This document shows, piece by piece, positions 15,877 through 23,800 of a DNA stretch of 64,000 nt. Below the pieces are notes generated by a model that did no database searches, was not told where the DNA came from, and worked only from the letters and a program-made list of their open reading frames with translations. Every line of letters starts with the position of its first letter. The first letter of the stretch is position 1. The stretch comes from Roseobacter fucihabitans. Its GTDB lineage: Bacteria; Pseudomonadota; Alphaproteobacteria; Rhodobacterales; Rhodobacteraceae. The stretch spans positions 3,812,501 through 3,876,500 of the forward strand of contig NZ_CP143423.1 of assembly GCF_014337925.2 (NCBI RefSeq), in the 5' to 3' direction. The translations under genes and the position numbers were made by a program.

Positions 15877-18122
15877 ATAAGTTCATTTTGACCTGTTTTG
15901 TATATGCATTTTACTTGTCAAGTCTTGCCATGGCTGATCCCATTTTTCTACGATCAGGCGACCATGATGGATTTACGAGACTAGTCCTGCAATTACCTCC
16001 TAACGTTCAATGGGAAGTCTCAAGCATTCCAGGAAAACAATCGATTTCTTTTCGTGGGCACGATGATGGCTTTGATATTAGGGGAGTTTTCGAGATCATA
16101 CAACGAGATCGACTCATCAACATTCAGACTTTCCCATCAAGGTTAGAACTAGAACTTAATTGCAATTGCAAAGTCGAATACTTTGTTGAATTCAATAAAT
16201 ATTTGGTGATCGACATAATGGATAGTCCGCTATTTTTGCCGAATGAAATCGGCAAGAGCACTAATCTGAAACAACTAGAGATCCACTCTAATTTTGGTTT
16301 CGGTGAATTGATGTGGATCGCTCCTGAGCCAAAACCAGTTTCAAGGTATAGTGAAGAGGATTTAAGTGAAGGCGCAGATCAGAAAGCCTCAGATGAAGCT
16401 TCCTTGGCTGCAGCAAGCGTCGCCGAACAAACTCGAAAAAGGCTATTAGAGGGTGTCGCAAATGCTGCATCTAGAGGTTTGATCCAGCCCCAACTACCGG
16501 AAGAAAATATCCAACCAACTACTCAACAAGCGCCACAAACGGTCGACATATATGATTCATCGGGCCAAGAAGTTTTCGATTTAAATACTCAGTTAGGTAA
16601 CCTTCGCGTCACAAGTAGTCGTGACTCGCCCCAAAACAGTGGAAATATCGGATTAACCGCCTCCGGGACTGTTTGTCCCGATCCAGGGGTAATTCAAGTA
16701 ACAAACTGGGGCGATGAGGGTCCCTTCCATGAACAAACGTCAAAACTACGAGAAAAGCTATATACTGAATTGGATCGGCTAGATGAACAGACTGTACTCG
16801 AATTAGCACGACTATATATCTATTTTGGGTTTGGACTAGAGGCAAAGCAGACACTTCGGTTATCTAAAAATTTGGAAACTCTCCATCCAGAGATTCTTGA
16901 TCTAGCGGATATTGTGGATTTTGGTTTTGCAAGAAACCCTCGTATTATTCATAGATATTTGGGCTGTAACTCAGACGGATCTTTTTGGGCAGTATTAGCC
17001 GCAAGGACAATATCCCCAAACAAAATGATAAATGAAAAAGCGGCATTACGAGGGTTATCAAAGCTACCTCCACACTTAAGAGACTATCTAGCACCAAAGT
17101 TAAGCGAGCGGTTTACAGGCCTAGAAAAGTTTGTTTCGGCTTCTATCGCGTTGCGTCAGATCGACCCAAACGGAGAAACTGGAGATACTGATTCTGAGAT
17201 AGCTAAAGCCATAATTGATAATAGCGCAGGCAGAACGAGCTCCGCCGATCTCGTCTTTTCGGAGATTTCGCTTGCAGATAGCAGCGACGCGCCAAAAGCT
17301 CTGATTTCATACATTGAAAACAGGCTTATAAATTTGGACGCTGTTGGAGAAGATGTATCACTACTAATTGACGCTTATGCTTTCGAATTTCGAAATAGCG
17401 CTCTTAGCTCGCAACTTGAGCGCGCTCAAATACTCTCTTCTGCGCTTTCAGGACAATTTGACAAAGCCATAAAATTAACTAATCTATTAAAATCGAATCA
17501 TGAAGAAGAGCCAATCTCAGAAATTCTCCCCCACGTCCTTTCTGTACTAGCTAATAGCGCGAGCGACATAGACTTCTTAGATATCGTATTTCGCGAACTC
17601 CCTGCCGATCGAAAAGAAATTTCACCAGAGGTTATTTTTGTTGTTGCAGAAAGACTGCTCGCGTTGGGGTTCCCAGAGTTCGCACAAGAATGGTTAGATG
17701 GGGCTCCTAAAGAAAATTGGGACTCGAGATTTTTGGAGCTCCGAGCAAATATTTTTCTTGAACTAAATCAACCACAGGCTGCTTTAAAATTTATTGAATC
17801 TGCTTTCGGCGGTCGTGTCAATGAGATAAAGGCACGCGCCCATTTAGCGTTAGGTCAAAACGATGTGGCTACCGATCTATTCGAAGCTGCAGGTCTAGTT
17901 GAGCAGGCGCAGCGATCAGCATGGTTATCAGATCAAGGAGTTAGTCTTAGACAAGCGCAAACTGCTCCATTAAATAAGGTTCAAGAACTTACAAATAGGA
18001 CCATTTCCAACGTTCCAAAAAATAATTCTATGCTATCCGAAACAGTTAGCGCGCTCGAGGAAAGTGCCAATGCTAGAAACGCATTGGGCATTGCTTTAAA
18101 AGAACTGGAGATATCCGACTAG
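15873..18122 (+). CDS. Exported hypothetical protein of the flagellar locus, 749 aa
   Basis: The ATG at 15873 overlaps the motA stop (ATGA), and the frame gives a Sec signal peptide (FILTCFVYAFYLSSLAMADP) and 749 residues. The first 120 mature residues look beta-rich (FTRLVLQLPPNVQWEV, then LNCNCKVEYF with a CxC), similar to AMIN-like domains. From about residue 310 it is mostly helical and TPR-like (LARLYIYFGFGLEAKQTLRL, LRANIFLELNQPQAALKFIE). Codon use is noticeably more AT-rich than the flanking flagellar genes. It may be the periplasmic motor-associated protein that sits between motA and motB in related genomes; function unknown. Confidence 0.75.
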   Translation: MNKFILTCFVYAFYLSSLAMADPIFLRSGDHDGFTRLVLQLPPNVQWEVSSIPGKQSISFRGHDDGFDIRGVFEIIQRDRLINIQTFPSRLELELNCNCKVEYFVEFNKYLVIDIMDSPLFLPNEIGKSTNLKQLEIHSNFGFGELMWIAPEPKPVSRYSEEDLSEGADQKASDEASLAAASVAEQTRKRLLEGVANAASRGLIQPQLPEENIQPTTQQAPQTVDIYDSSGQEVFDLNTQLGNLRVTSSRDSPQNSGNIGLTASGTVCPDPGVIQVTNWGDEGPFHEQTSKLREKLYTELDRLDEQTVLELARLYIYFGFGLEAKQTLRLSKNLETLHPEILDLADIVDFGFARNPRIIHRYLGCNSDGSFWAVLAARTISPNKMINEKAALRGLSKLPPHLRDYLAPKLSERFTGLEKFVSASIALRQIDPNGETGDTDSEIAKAIIDNSAGRTSSADLVFSEISLADSSDAPKALISYIENRLINLDAVGEDVSLLIDAYAFEFRNSALSSQLERAQILSSALSGQFDKAIKLTNLLKSNHEEEPISEILPHVLSVLANSASDIDFLDIVFRELPADRKEISPEVIFVVAERLLALGFPEFAQEWLDGAPKENWDSRFLELRANIFLELNQPQAALKFIESAFGGRVNEIKARAHLALGQNDVATDLFEAAGLVEQAQRSAWLSDQGVSLRQAQTAPLNKVQELTNRTISNVPKNNSMLSETVSALEESANARNALGIALKELEISD

Positions 18123-18238
18123 AGTGAAGACAATAGTTGGAGAAGATCCAGACCCTGCCAAGTTACTGGGACTGCCCTGCCCCCGAAACTTCCCTCAGTT
18201 TGATGTAGGGTTTGCTCAGCCTTTGAAGGAGCAGACAA

Positions 18239-18544
18239 ATGCGACAGAGTTGTTTTACCGAGGCCCGGATTATCGGGATGATCAAAGAACAGGAAGCTGG
18301 GATGCCGACGGCAGAGGTGTGTCGCAGACATGGTCTGAGCCAATGCATCGTTCTGCAAATTCAAAGCAAAATACGGCGGCATGCGTTGCACGGCAGGGTA
18401 TCGCGCAGCGATGTCCCGAGGGTGAACGTTTCTGACACCCACCGCCTCAAATCGCTGGAGGACAAGAGCGCCAAGCTGAAGCGTCTTCTGGCGGACACGA
18501 TGCTCAACAACGTCATGTTGAAAGATTTGCTGGGAAAGAACTGA
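18239..18544 (+). pseudogene. IS3 OrfA pseudogene (copy 1)
   Basis: N-terminus MRQSCFTEARIIGMIKEQEA and HGLSQ, then the leucine-rich C-terminus KRLLADTMLNNVMLKDLLGK are standard IS3 OrfA. Between them the ancestral frame (ASFCKFKAKYGGM, then NVSDTHRLKSLE) is visible in another phase. A +1 change near 18345 and a 41-bp palindromic insert at 18384-18424 cancel out, so the frame stays open but carries about 29 foreign-reading residues. Confidence 0.85.
18384..18424 (-). repeat. Palindromic insert element, copy 2
   Basis: 41 bp in reverse orientation. Read on the minus strand it begins CACCCTCGGGACATCGCTGC, with core ATCGC-TGC-GCGAT, and ends CCTGCCGTGCAACG. It sits between the ATG of the GGM codons and the AACGTTTCTGAC of an IS3 orfA. 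The same insert is at the same place in IS3 copy 2 (29110-29150), so it predates duplication of that IS. Confidence 0.8.
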
Positions 18545-18565
18545 CGGTGAGCCATTGATGCGCCA

Positions 18566-18775
18566 TTGGTTCGAGCACGATGGCGAACGCATGTGCGACG
18601 GGCTGCGGCACGCAAGGCGATGGGAGATCATGATATCTCGCAACGTCGGGCGTGCAGGTTGGTTGGTGTCGATCCAAAAACTGTTCGACGTGATCATTCG
18701 CCGGACAAACCTGAAGTTCGCGAAGAGATGAAGGCGATTGCCAGCAAACGTCGGCGGTTTGGTTATCCGCTGATC
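18566..18775 (+). pseudogene. IS3 OrfB N-terminal fragment (copy 1)
   Basis: Reads RRAAARKAMGDHDISQRRAC, then VGVDPKTVRRDHSPDKPEVR and SKRRRFGY, the HTH_21-type start of IS3 OrfB. The DDE domain is absent: after about 18775 the same frame runs into IS21 IstA. This copy lacks the two 36-bp inserts present in copy 2 and therefore serves as the empty-site reference. Confidence 0.85.
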
Positions 18776-18990
18776 ACTTTCGAGCGCAACCGTTACAGCG
18801 TGCCTGCCAGCTTTGCGAACCGACCTGTCAGTCTTCGTGTTTACCCAGAACGATTGGTCATTGTGGCTCAAGGCCAAACCGTCTGCACACATGAGCGCAT
18901 CATTGACCGATCCCATCGCAAGCCAGGCAAAGTCATCTATGATTGGCGCCATTACCTCGCGGTCATCCAACGCAAACCGGGGGCCCTTCA

Positions 18991-19032
18991 CCCCTCTCGG
19001 CAGCATGCCTTGCATGCGCCTGCCGGGCAATG
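18991..19032 (+). repeat. Palindromic insert element, copy 3
   Basis: 42 bp: CCCCTCTCGGCA, core GCATGC-CTT-GCATGC, and CCTGCCGGGCAATG. It splits istA between PGAL and NGAPF, with a net gain of 41 bp by comparison with the reading frame on each side. Confidence 0.85.
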
Positions 19033-19058
19033 AATGGCGCGCCGTTTACAGAGATGCC

Positions 19059-19102
19059 CCCCTTTCGGCATCTTTTCCTGTGGAAAAGAGCCTGCCGGGC
19101 AC
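19059..19102 (+). repeat. Palindromic insert element, copy 4 (in frame)
   Basis: CCCCTTTCGGCAT, core CTTTTCC-TGT-GGAAAAG, and CCTGCCGGGCA. It lies between EMPP and DTFRRLQ of istA. The net gain is 42 bp, 14 extra residues, and the reading frame continues through it. Confidence 0.82.
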
Positions 19103-19325
19103 CGGATACCTTCCGCCGACTGCAAAACCACATGCTTCGTAAGGAGGGTGGTGACAGGGAAATGGTCGACATCCTGTCCTTGGTTTTACACCACGACGAA
19201 AGCGCCGTCCTGCGTGCAGTTGAGCTGGCGCTGGAAGCTGGGGTGCCGACGAAGACACATATCCTGAACCCGTTGCATAGACTGATCGATCCCAAGCAGA
19301 CAGATCACCCAGAGATCGATCCGCC

Positions 19326-19367
19326 CCCCTCTCGGCAGATTGCTTTGCAATCGCCTGTCGGGCAATG
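19326..19367 (+). repeat. Palindromic insert element, copy 5
   Basis: 42 bp: CCCCTCTCGGCAG, core ATTGC-TTT-GCAAT, and CGCCTGTCGGGCAATG. It interrupts istA after EIDPP, and the downstream istA sequence continues in another phase. Confidence 0.85.
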
Positions 19368-19503
19368 GATGCTCTTGCATTGGAAACCGCCCCAAAGGCA
19401 AATGTGGATCGCTATGACGACCTCAGACAGGCAGGAGGCAAGCGCAATGCGTCATGATCCTGCAGGAGCTTCCATTATCATCATGCTGCGCAGTCTCAAG
19501 CTG

Positions 19504-19550
19504 CGTCTCGCCAAAGGCGAGCATCTATAATTGCGCACCTTTGGTGCGAC
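19504..19550. repeat. Double-hairpin insert of a different type
   Basis: Two adjacent perfect hairpins, CTCGCC-AAA-GGCGAG and CGCACC-TTT-GGTGCG, separated by CATCTATAATTG. They stand between the MLRSLKL and MAHA codons of istB, where IstB homologues are continuous. The net gain is about 41 bp, similar to the palindromic elements, but the ends differ. No second copy was noticed in the window. Confidence 0.55.
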
Positions 19551-19561
19551 ATGGCGCATGC

Positions 19562-19602
19562 CCCCTTTCGTGCATTGCTGCGCAATACCCTGTCGGGCAG
19601 TG
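19562..19602 (+). repeat. Palindromic insert element, copy 6
   Basis: CCCCTTTCGTGC, core ATTGC-TG-CGCAAT, and ACCCTGTCGGGCAGTG. It lies in istB between the MAHA and VDGLV codons. Confidence 0.82.
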
Positions 19603-19824
19603 GTTGACGGTCTGGTTACACAAGGTGTTCCAGCATTTGAGGCGGCCACCCCGATGTTGTCTCAACTGCTCAAGGCGGAAATGGCGGAACGCGAAGTGCG
19701 ATCCATTGCCTATCACACCAAGGTGGCGCGCTTCCCATCCTATAAGGACCTCACGGGTTTTGACTGCGCGTCGAGCGACATCAATGAGGCCACAGTTCGT
19801 CAACTCCATCGTAGTGAGTTCATA

Positions 19825-19866
19825 CATTGCCCGGCAGGGTATTGCGAAGCAATCTGCCGAGAGGGG
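19825..19866 (-). repeat. Palindromic insert element, copy 7 (reverse orientation)
   Basis: On the minus strand: CCCCTCTCGGCAG, core ATTGC-TTC-GCAAT, and ACCCTGCCGGGCAATG, 42 bp, the best match to the consensus. It sits in istB between SEF and [11 protein letters not shown] and shifts the frame. Confidence 0.88.
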
Positions 19867-20027
19867 AGAATGCGGAAAACGTGGTTCTGATTGGCGGACC
19901 TGGAACCGGCAAAAGCCATGTTGCCACCGCTATCGGTGAGCACCACAGACGCAAAGTGCGCTTCTATTCCACCGTCGAACTGGTCAATGCATTGGAACAG
20001 GAAAAGGCCCTCGGAAAGGCCGGGAAA

Positions 20028-20067
20028 CCTCTCGGGACATCGCGTCGCGATACCCTGCCGGTCAGTG
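20028..20067 (+). repeat. Palindromic insert element, copy 8
   Basis: CCTCTCGGGAC, core ATCGCG-TC-GCGAT, and ACCCTGCCGGTCAGTG. It lies in istB between GKAGK and LAEML. The net gain is 41 bp, a +2 shift that the next insert reverses. Confidence 0.82.
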
Positions 20068-20106
20068 AATGGCTGAGATGCTCACAAAAATCGACTTGGT
20101 CATCCT

Positions 20107-20144
20107 CCCCTCTCATGCATGTAAACATGCATTGCCGGGCAATG
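20107..20144 (+). repeat. Palindromic insert element, copy 9
   Basis: CCCCTCTC, core ATGCATG-TAAA-CATGCAT, and TGCCGGGCAATG. It lies in istB between LVIL and DELGYLPF. The net gain is 37 bp, which restores the frame lost at copy 8 (41 + 37 = 78). Confidence 0.85.
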
Positions 20145-20278
20145 GACGAGCTTGGCTACCTGCCGTTCAGCCCGTCAGGCGGCGCACTGCTGTTCCACCT
20201 TATGAGCAAGCTCTATGAGCGCACCAGTGTCATCATCACAACCAACCTCAGCTTCAGTGAATGGGCCCAGGTCTTTGG

Positions 20279-20321
20279 CCCCTCTCATCGTTTTGCTGCA
20301 CAAAACGACTGCCGGGCAATG
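20279..20321 (+). repeat. Palindromic insert element, copy 10 (in frame)
   Basis: CCCCTCTCA, core TCGTTTTG-CTG-CACAAAACGA, and CTGCCGGGCAATG. It lies in istB between AQVFG and DAKMTTALL. The net gain is 42 bp, adding 14 residues in frame. Confidence 0.87.
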
Positions 20322-20524
20322 GATGCAAAGATGACAACAGCGTTGCTCGACCGGCTTACCCACCGCTGCAACATCCTCGAAACAGGCAACGACAGCTACC
20401 GCTTCAAGACCAGCTCAGAGGCCGCAAAGAAAACCACAAAGGAGGCCACCACATTGACCAAAGCATAGCTACCGATACATAACTAACAGCGGGTCAAATC
20501 TCGGTGAAAATACCGGCTCAGCTC

Positions 20525-20656
20525 TCAATGACATTCAACACGCCAAAGACCACATACCGCTTCGCCAGCCCAACGGCGGTTCTCGAAAAAGAGACGGGCC
20601 GCTTCCTCATTTGGGAATTTCTGGAAGAACTCAAATGTGCTAAGTGTGTCAGTCAT
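20525..20656 (-). pseudogene. IS1595-family transposase, N-terminal fragment
   Basis: From the ATG at 20656 the frame reads MTDTLSTFEFFQKFPNEEAA, then RLFFENRRWAGEAVCGLW, the N-terminal zinc-ribbon region of IS1595 transposases, and stops after 43 codons. The expected C-x-x-C pair is already disturbed (CGLW). Only a relic remains. Confidence 0.75.
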
Positions 20657-20864
20657 GGGCCTGATCTCTCTTGTTGAGATTAAACCAGCCAAAACGGATA
20701 TGGCGTCAAATCTATTTTGGCTAGTTAAGTTTATTGACCCTATTTTACCCTCCGGCATCAGACCCCTTGAACGGATAGCACCAGGGCATAAAAGGCCACT
20801 GCCTCAATTTGCCTGATCATCCTGCTACGTCCTTATCAATACAACAGAGCCGGAATGAATGACC

Positions 20865-23800
20865 TCACAGGATGAAGTCGCCTGCGGTGTAGTTGGCTGC
20901 CAGGGTGCCCGGTCCGTCGTTGATGCGTACCTCAAGATCGATGAAGCCGTCGTTGTTGATGTTACCATAAAGCCGCGTCTGGCCGTCGAACTCCTGCGTC
21001 CAGAGAGCCCCCGCGCCGAAGCCGAGGCCAACCGCATTGGTGACAGCGCCGAGGAAGGTGAAGGCCTGGTTGCCTCCCAGTGTGGCATTAGCATCAATGG
21101 TTGACAGGTCGATCGTATCACCGCCGAAGGTCCCGGTACCCTCGAAGCCAATGATCGTATCCGCCGCCCCGAAGGCCGATTCGACCACCGCGTTGAAGTC
21201 AAAGGTGTCAAACCCGGCACCACCATTCAGCGTATCCACGCCCAGGCCGCCGACCAGCGTATCGCCCTGGTTGCCGCCGTTCAGCACGTCGTCGCCGGAG
21301 CCGCCATCCAGGAAGTCGAACCCGTCACCGCCGAACAGCGTGTCATTGCCCGTTTGACCAAAGAGGTCGTCGTCCTGGGTCTGGCCATCCATGGTGTCGT
21401 TGCCGGACCCGCCCACCATCGTGTCGTCGTTCGCACCGCCGAACATCATGTCGTTGCCTTCCTGGCCGTCCATGACATCGCCGCCGCCGCCGCCGCCCAT
21501 GAAATCGTCGCCGGCGCCACCCAGCAGCGTGTCGATCCCGGTTTCGCCGAAAATCGTATCATTGCCGTCTCCACCGTCGATCAGGTCATTGCCGCCGCTG
21601 CCAAAGAGCGTGTCGTTGCCCTCACCGCCGCGGATGGCGTCGTTGCCCTCGCCGCCGAATGCGGTGTCGTCACCGTCGCCCGCGTCGATGTTATCGACCC
21701 CGTCGCCGCCACCGATCGTATCATCACCGAGACCGCCGAAGATGGTGTCATTGCCCGATTCACCTAAGAGCTGGTCGTTGCCGTCACCCCCGTCGATACG
21801 GTCATTCCCGCCCTGGCCGTAGACAGTATCTGCGCCGTCGCCGCCCGAGATCGAGTCGTTCCCCTCGCCCCCGTTGAGCACATCCACGCCGTCGCCGCCA
21901 AAGATGATGTCGTCGCCCCTTGCGCCGAGAATCCGGTCGTCGCCTCCAAAGCCAAAAATATGCTCGTCAACACTGGTGCCGGTGATGGTCTCCCCGGCTT
22001 CACTCCCCAAGATGATGGTCGGGTTCGGTGGCGGTGGCGTTGGCGCGATCGTTCCGATAGCGAAGGCCTCACGCGCGTTCCCCGGCAAGACGCCATTCTC
22101 CAGATCAGACAGGCGCAGGACCAATGTCTCAGGTCCTTCAATCTGGCCGTCATTGCTTATCGGTACGGAAATCGATGTGGTGATCGCACCCACCGCAAAG
22201 CTGAACTGTCCACTTGCGCCGGTGTAGTCTGCCCCGGCGTCGGCGGTGCCGTTCAAAAGGCTGAAAGACCCGGTCGTTGCCTCAGCGGTCGAGCCGATCC
22301 GCGTCAGCGTAAATGTCATCACCCCGCCTTCAGGCGCGCTCGCATCGGCCACAGTCACCCGCGGTGTACCCAAGACAGGCGCGGGAGTGTCATCATCAAG
22401 GATAGTGCCTGTGGCGCTTAGGGTGGCACCACCGCCCGCAAAGACCGCCCCTGTTGGGTTTGACAGCTCCAGAACAACGGTTTCATCTTCTTCAGGCGTA
22501 TTATCCGCCACGGTGCGCACAAAAATCTGTCCGGTTGTCGTGCCCGCCGGGATGGTAAACGTGCTGGCATTCACGTCAAAGTCATCGGACACAACCGCCG
22601 TACCTGACAACGCCGCATAGCTGAAGGATACCGGGCTTGTAGACGCCTCTGACAGAGCGACCGTAAACACAAGGAATGTGTCATTATTGCTGGAGCCCTC
22701 AACGATATCTCCAGCCGTAAGGGAGATTTCCGGTGCGAACCCCAGCGCCGTATCGTCATCAAGCAGCGTGGCTGTCGCAGCAACCCCCGTTTGTCCGCCC
22801 TCGATTTCAGGCGACGCGGTTGTCAACACAAGCTGAAAGCTTTCCATCCGTTCGGAGCTCGTATCACCAAACACATCCACCACGACGGAGGCCACTGTCT
22901 GACCGGCTGCAAAAGTCACCTGACCGCTGAGGCCCCTAAAATCGGCATTGCTCGTCGCAGTTCCTTCGACAGTAGTGAAGTCAAAAACAATTTCCTCACC
23001 AGATGGATTAGAGAGGCGAATTTCAAAGACGGCCTGTTTGGTACCGCTGTCACCTTCCACGATCACGGTATCCTGCACCAAAACAGCGCGTTTGAGCCCC
23101 GAACCGTCATCATCCAGCAACACCGATTGCACGATTATGCGCTCTTCGCCATTGGCGAATTCAGCCCCTTGCACATTGAAGATATCGACCTGAACGCTTT
23201 CATCGGCTTCCTGGGTATTCTCCGCCACTGTGCGCACAAAGAACTGCGCCGTGGTCTGCCCCGCAGCGATTGTAACGGTGTTCGTCCCGCCATTGTCAAA
23301 GTCAGCGTTCACATCCGCCGTGCCCGAAATGGCACGATAGGTGAAGGAAACAGCAGATAATGCGGGCTCTGACAAAGTCGCCGTATAGGTGATAAATGTG
23401 TCATTGTTGCTGGAGCCCTCAACGGTTTCTCCACCCGTCACCGTCAGCGAGGGTGCGCTGCCCGATGCATCGTCATCTAGGATCGTTGCCACGCCGCCGG
23501 CGAAATCCACTGCAAGCTGATCCGCATCTGCCGCTATAGGGGCCACGATAAGCGAGAATTTCTCGCTGCCTTCAATAGTTGTATCGCCCGAAACATCGAC
23601 GGCCACTGATGCGATCGTCTGACCTGCCGCAAAGGTCACAGTGCCCGTAGTGGCCGTGTAGTCCGAGCCTGCCATAGCTGTACCATCCCGGGTCTGAAAA
23701 CTCAGCGTGATCGCCTCACCAGCAGGCTCTGACAAGCGAACCTCGAAGACCGCCTGTTTCGAACCGCCATCGCCTTCCAACAGCCGCACATCATTTACGA

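Larger units (their letters stand above)
18170..18775 (+). mobile_element. IS3-family remnant, copy 1 (orfA plus orfB 5' part)
   Basis: Begins near TGCCCTGCCCCCGAAACTTC, the same end sequence found in reverse at the 29360 end of copy 2. It contains a decayed orfA and the first about 70 codons of orfB, then changes abruptly to IS21 istA sequence after GGTTTGGTTATC (about 18775). Copy 2 of the same element lies at 28685-29362 on the other strand. Neither is complete. Confidence 0.8.
18776..19455 (+). pseudogene. IS21-family IstA C-terminal fragment with three inserts
   Basis: Recognised by TFERNRYSVPASFANRPVSL, then YPERLVIVAQGQTVC, IYDWRHYLAVIQRKPGAL and DREMVDILSLVLHHDESAVL, the C-terminal third of IS21 IstA. 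The N-terminal HTH and DDE parts are missing. Palindromic inserts at 18991, 19059 and 19326 interrupt it. The first and third shift the frame; the second keeps it (42 bp). Confidence 0.85.
19447..20468 (+). pseudogene. IS21-family IstB pseudogene with multiple inserts
   Basis: IstB helper ATPase of IS21. Pieces in order: MRHDPAGASIIIMLRSLK, VPAFEAATPMLSQLLKAEMA, FPSYKDLTGFD, the Walker [40 protein letters not shown], the Walker B side [16 protein letters not shown] and [19 protein letters not shown], then [20 protein letters not shown]. These are interrupted by a double-hairpin segment (19504) and palindromic inserts at 19562, 19825, 20028, 20107 and 20279. Some shift the frame and some compensate, so long open stretches survive by chance, but the protein cannot be functional. 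Confidence 0.88.

Noticed and set aside
18566-19033. Apparent complete 155-residue transposase
   Set aside because: It is a chance fusion of the IS3 OrfB start with the IS21 IstA end, terminated by a palindromic insert.
19827-20468. Apparent intact 213-residue IstB
   Set aside because: The frame is open only because two frame-shifting inserts (41 and 37 bp) cancel; it has about 26 foreign residues between GKAGK and DELGYL plus a further 14 after AQVFG, and lacks the N-terminal part.
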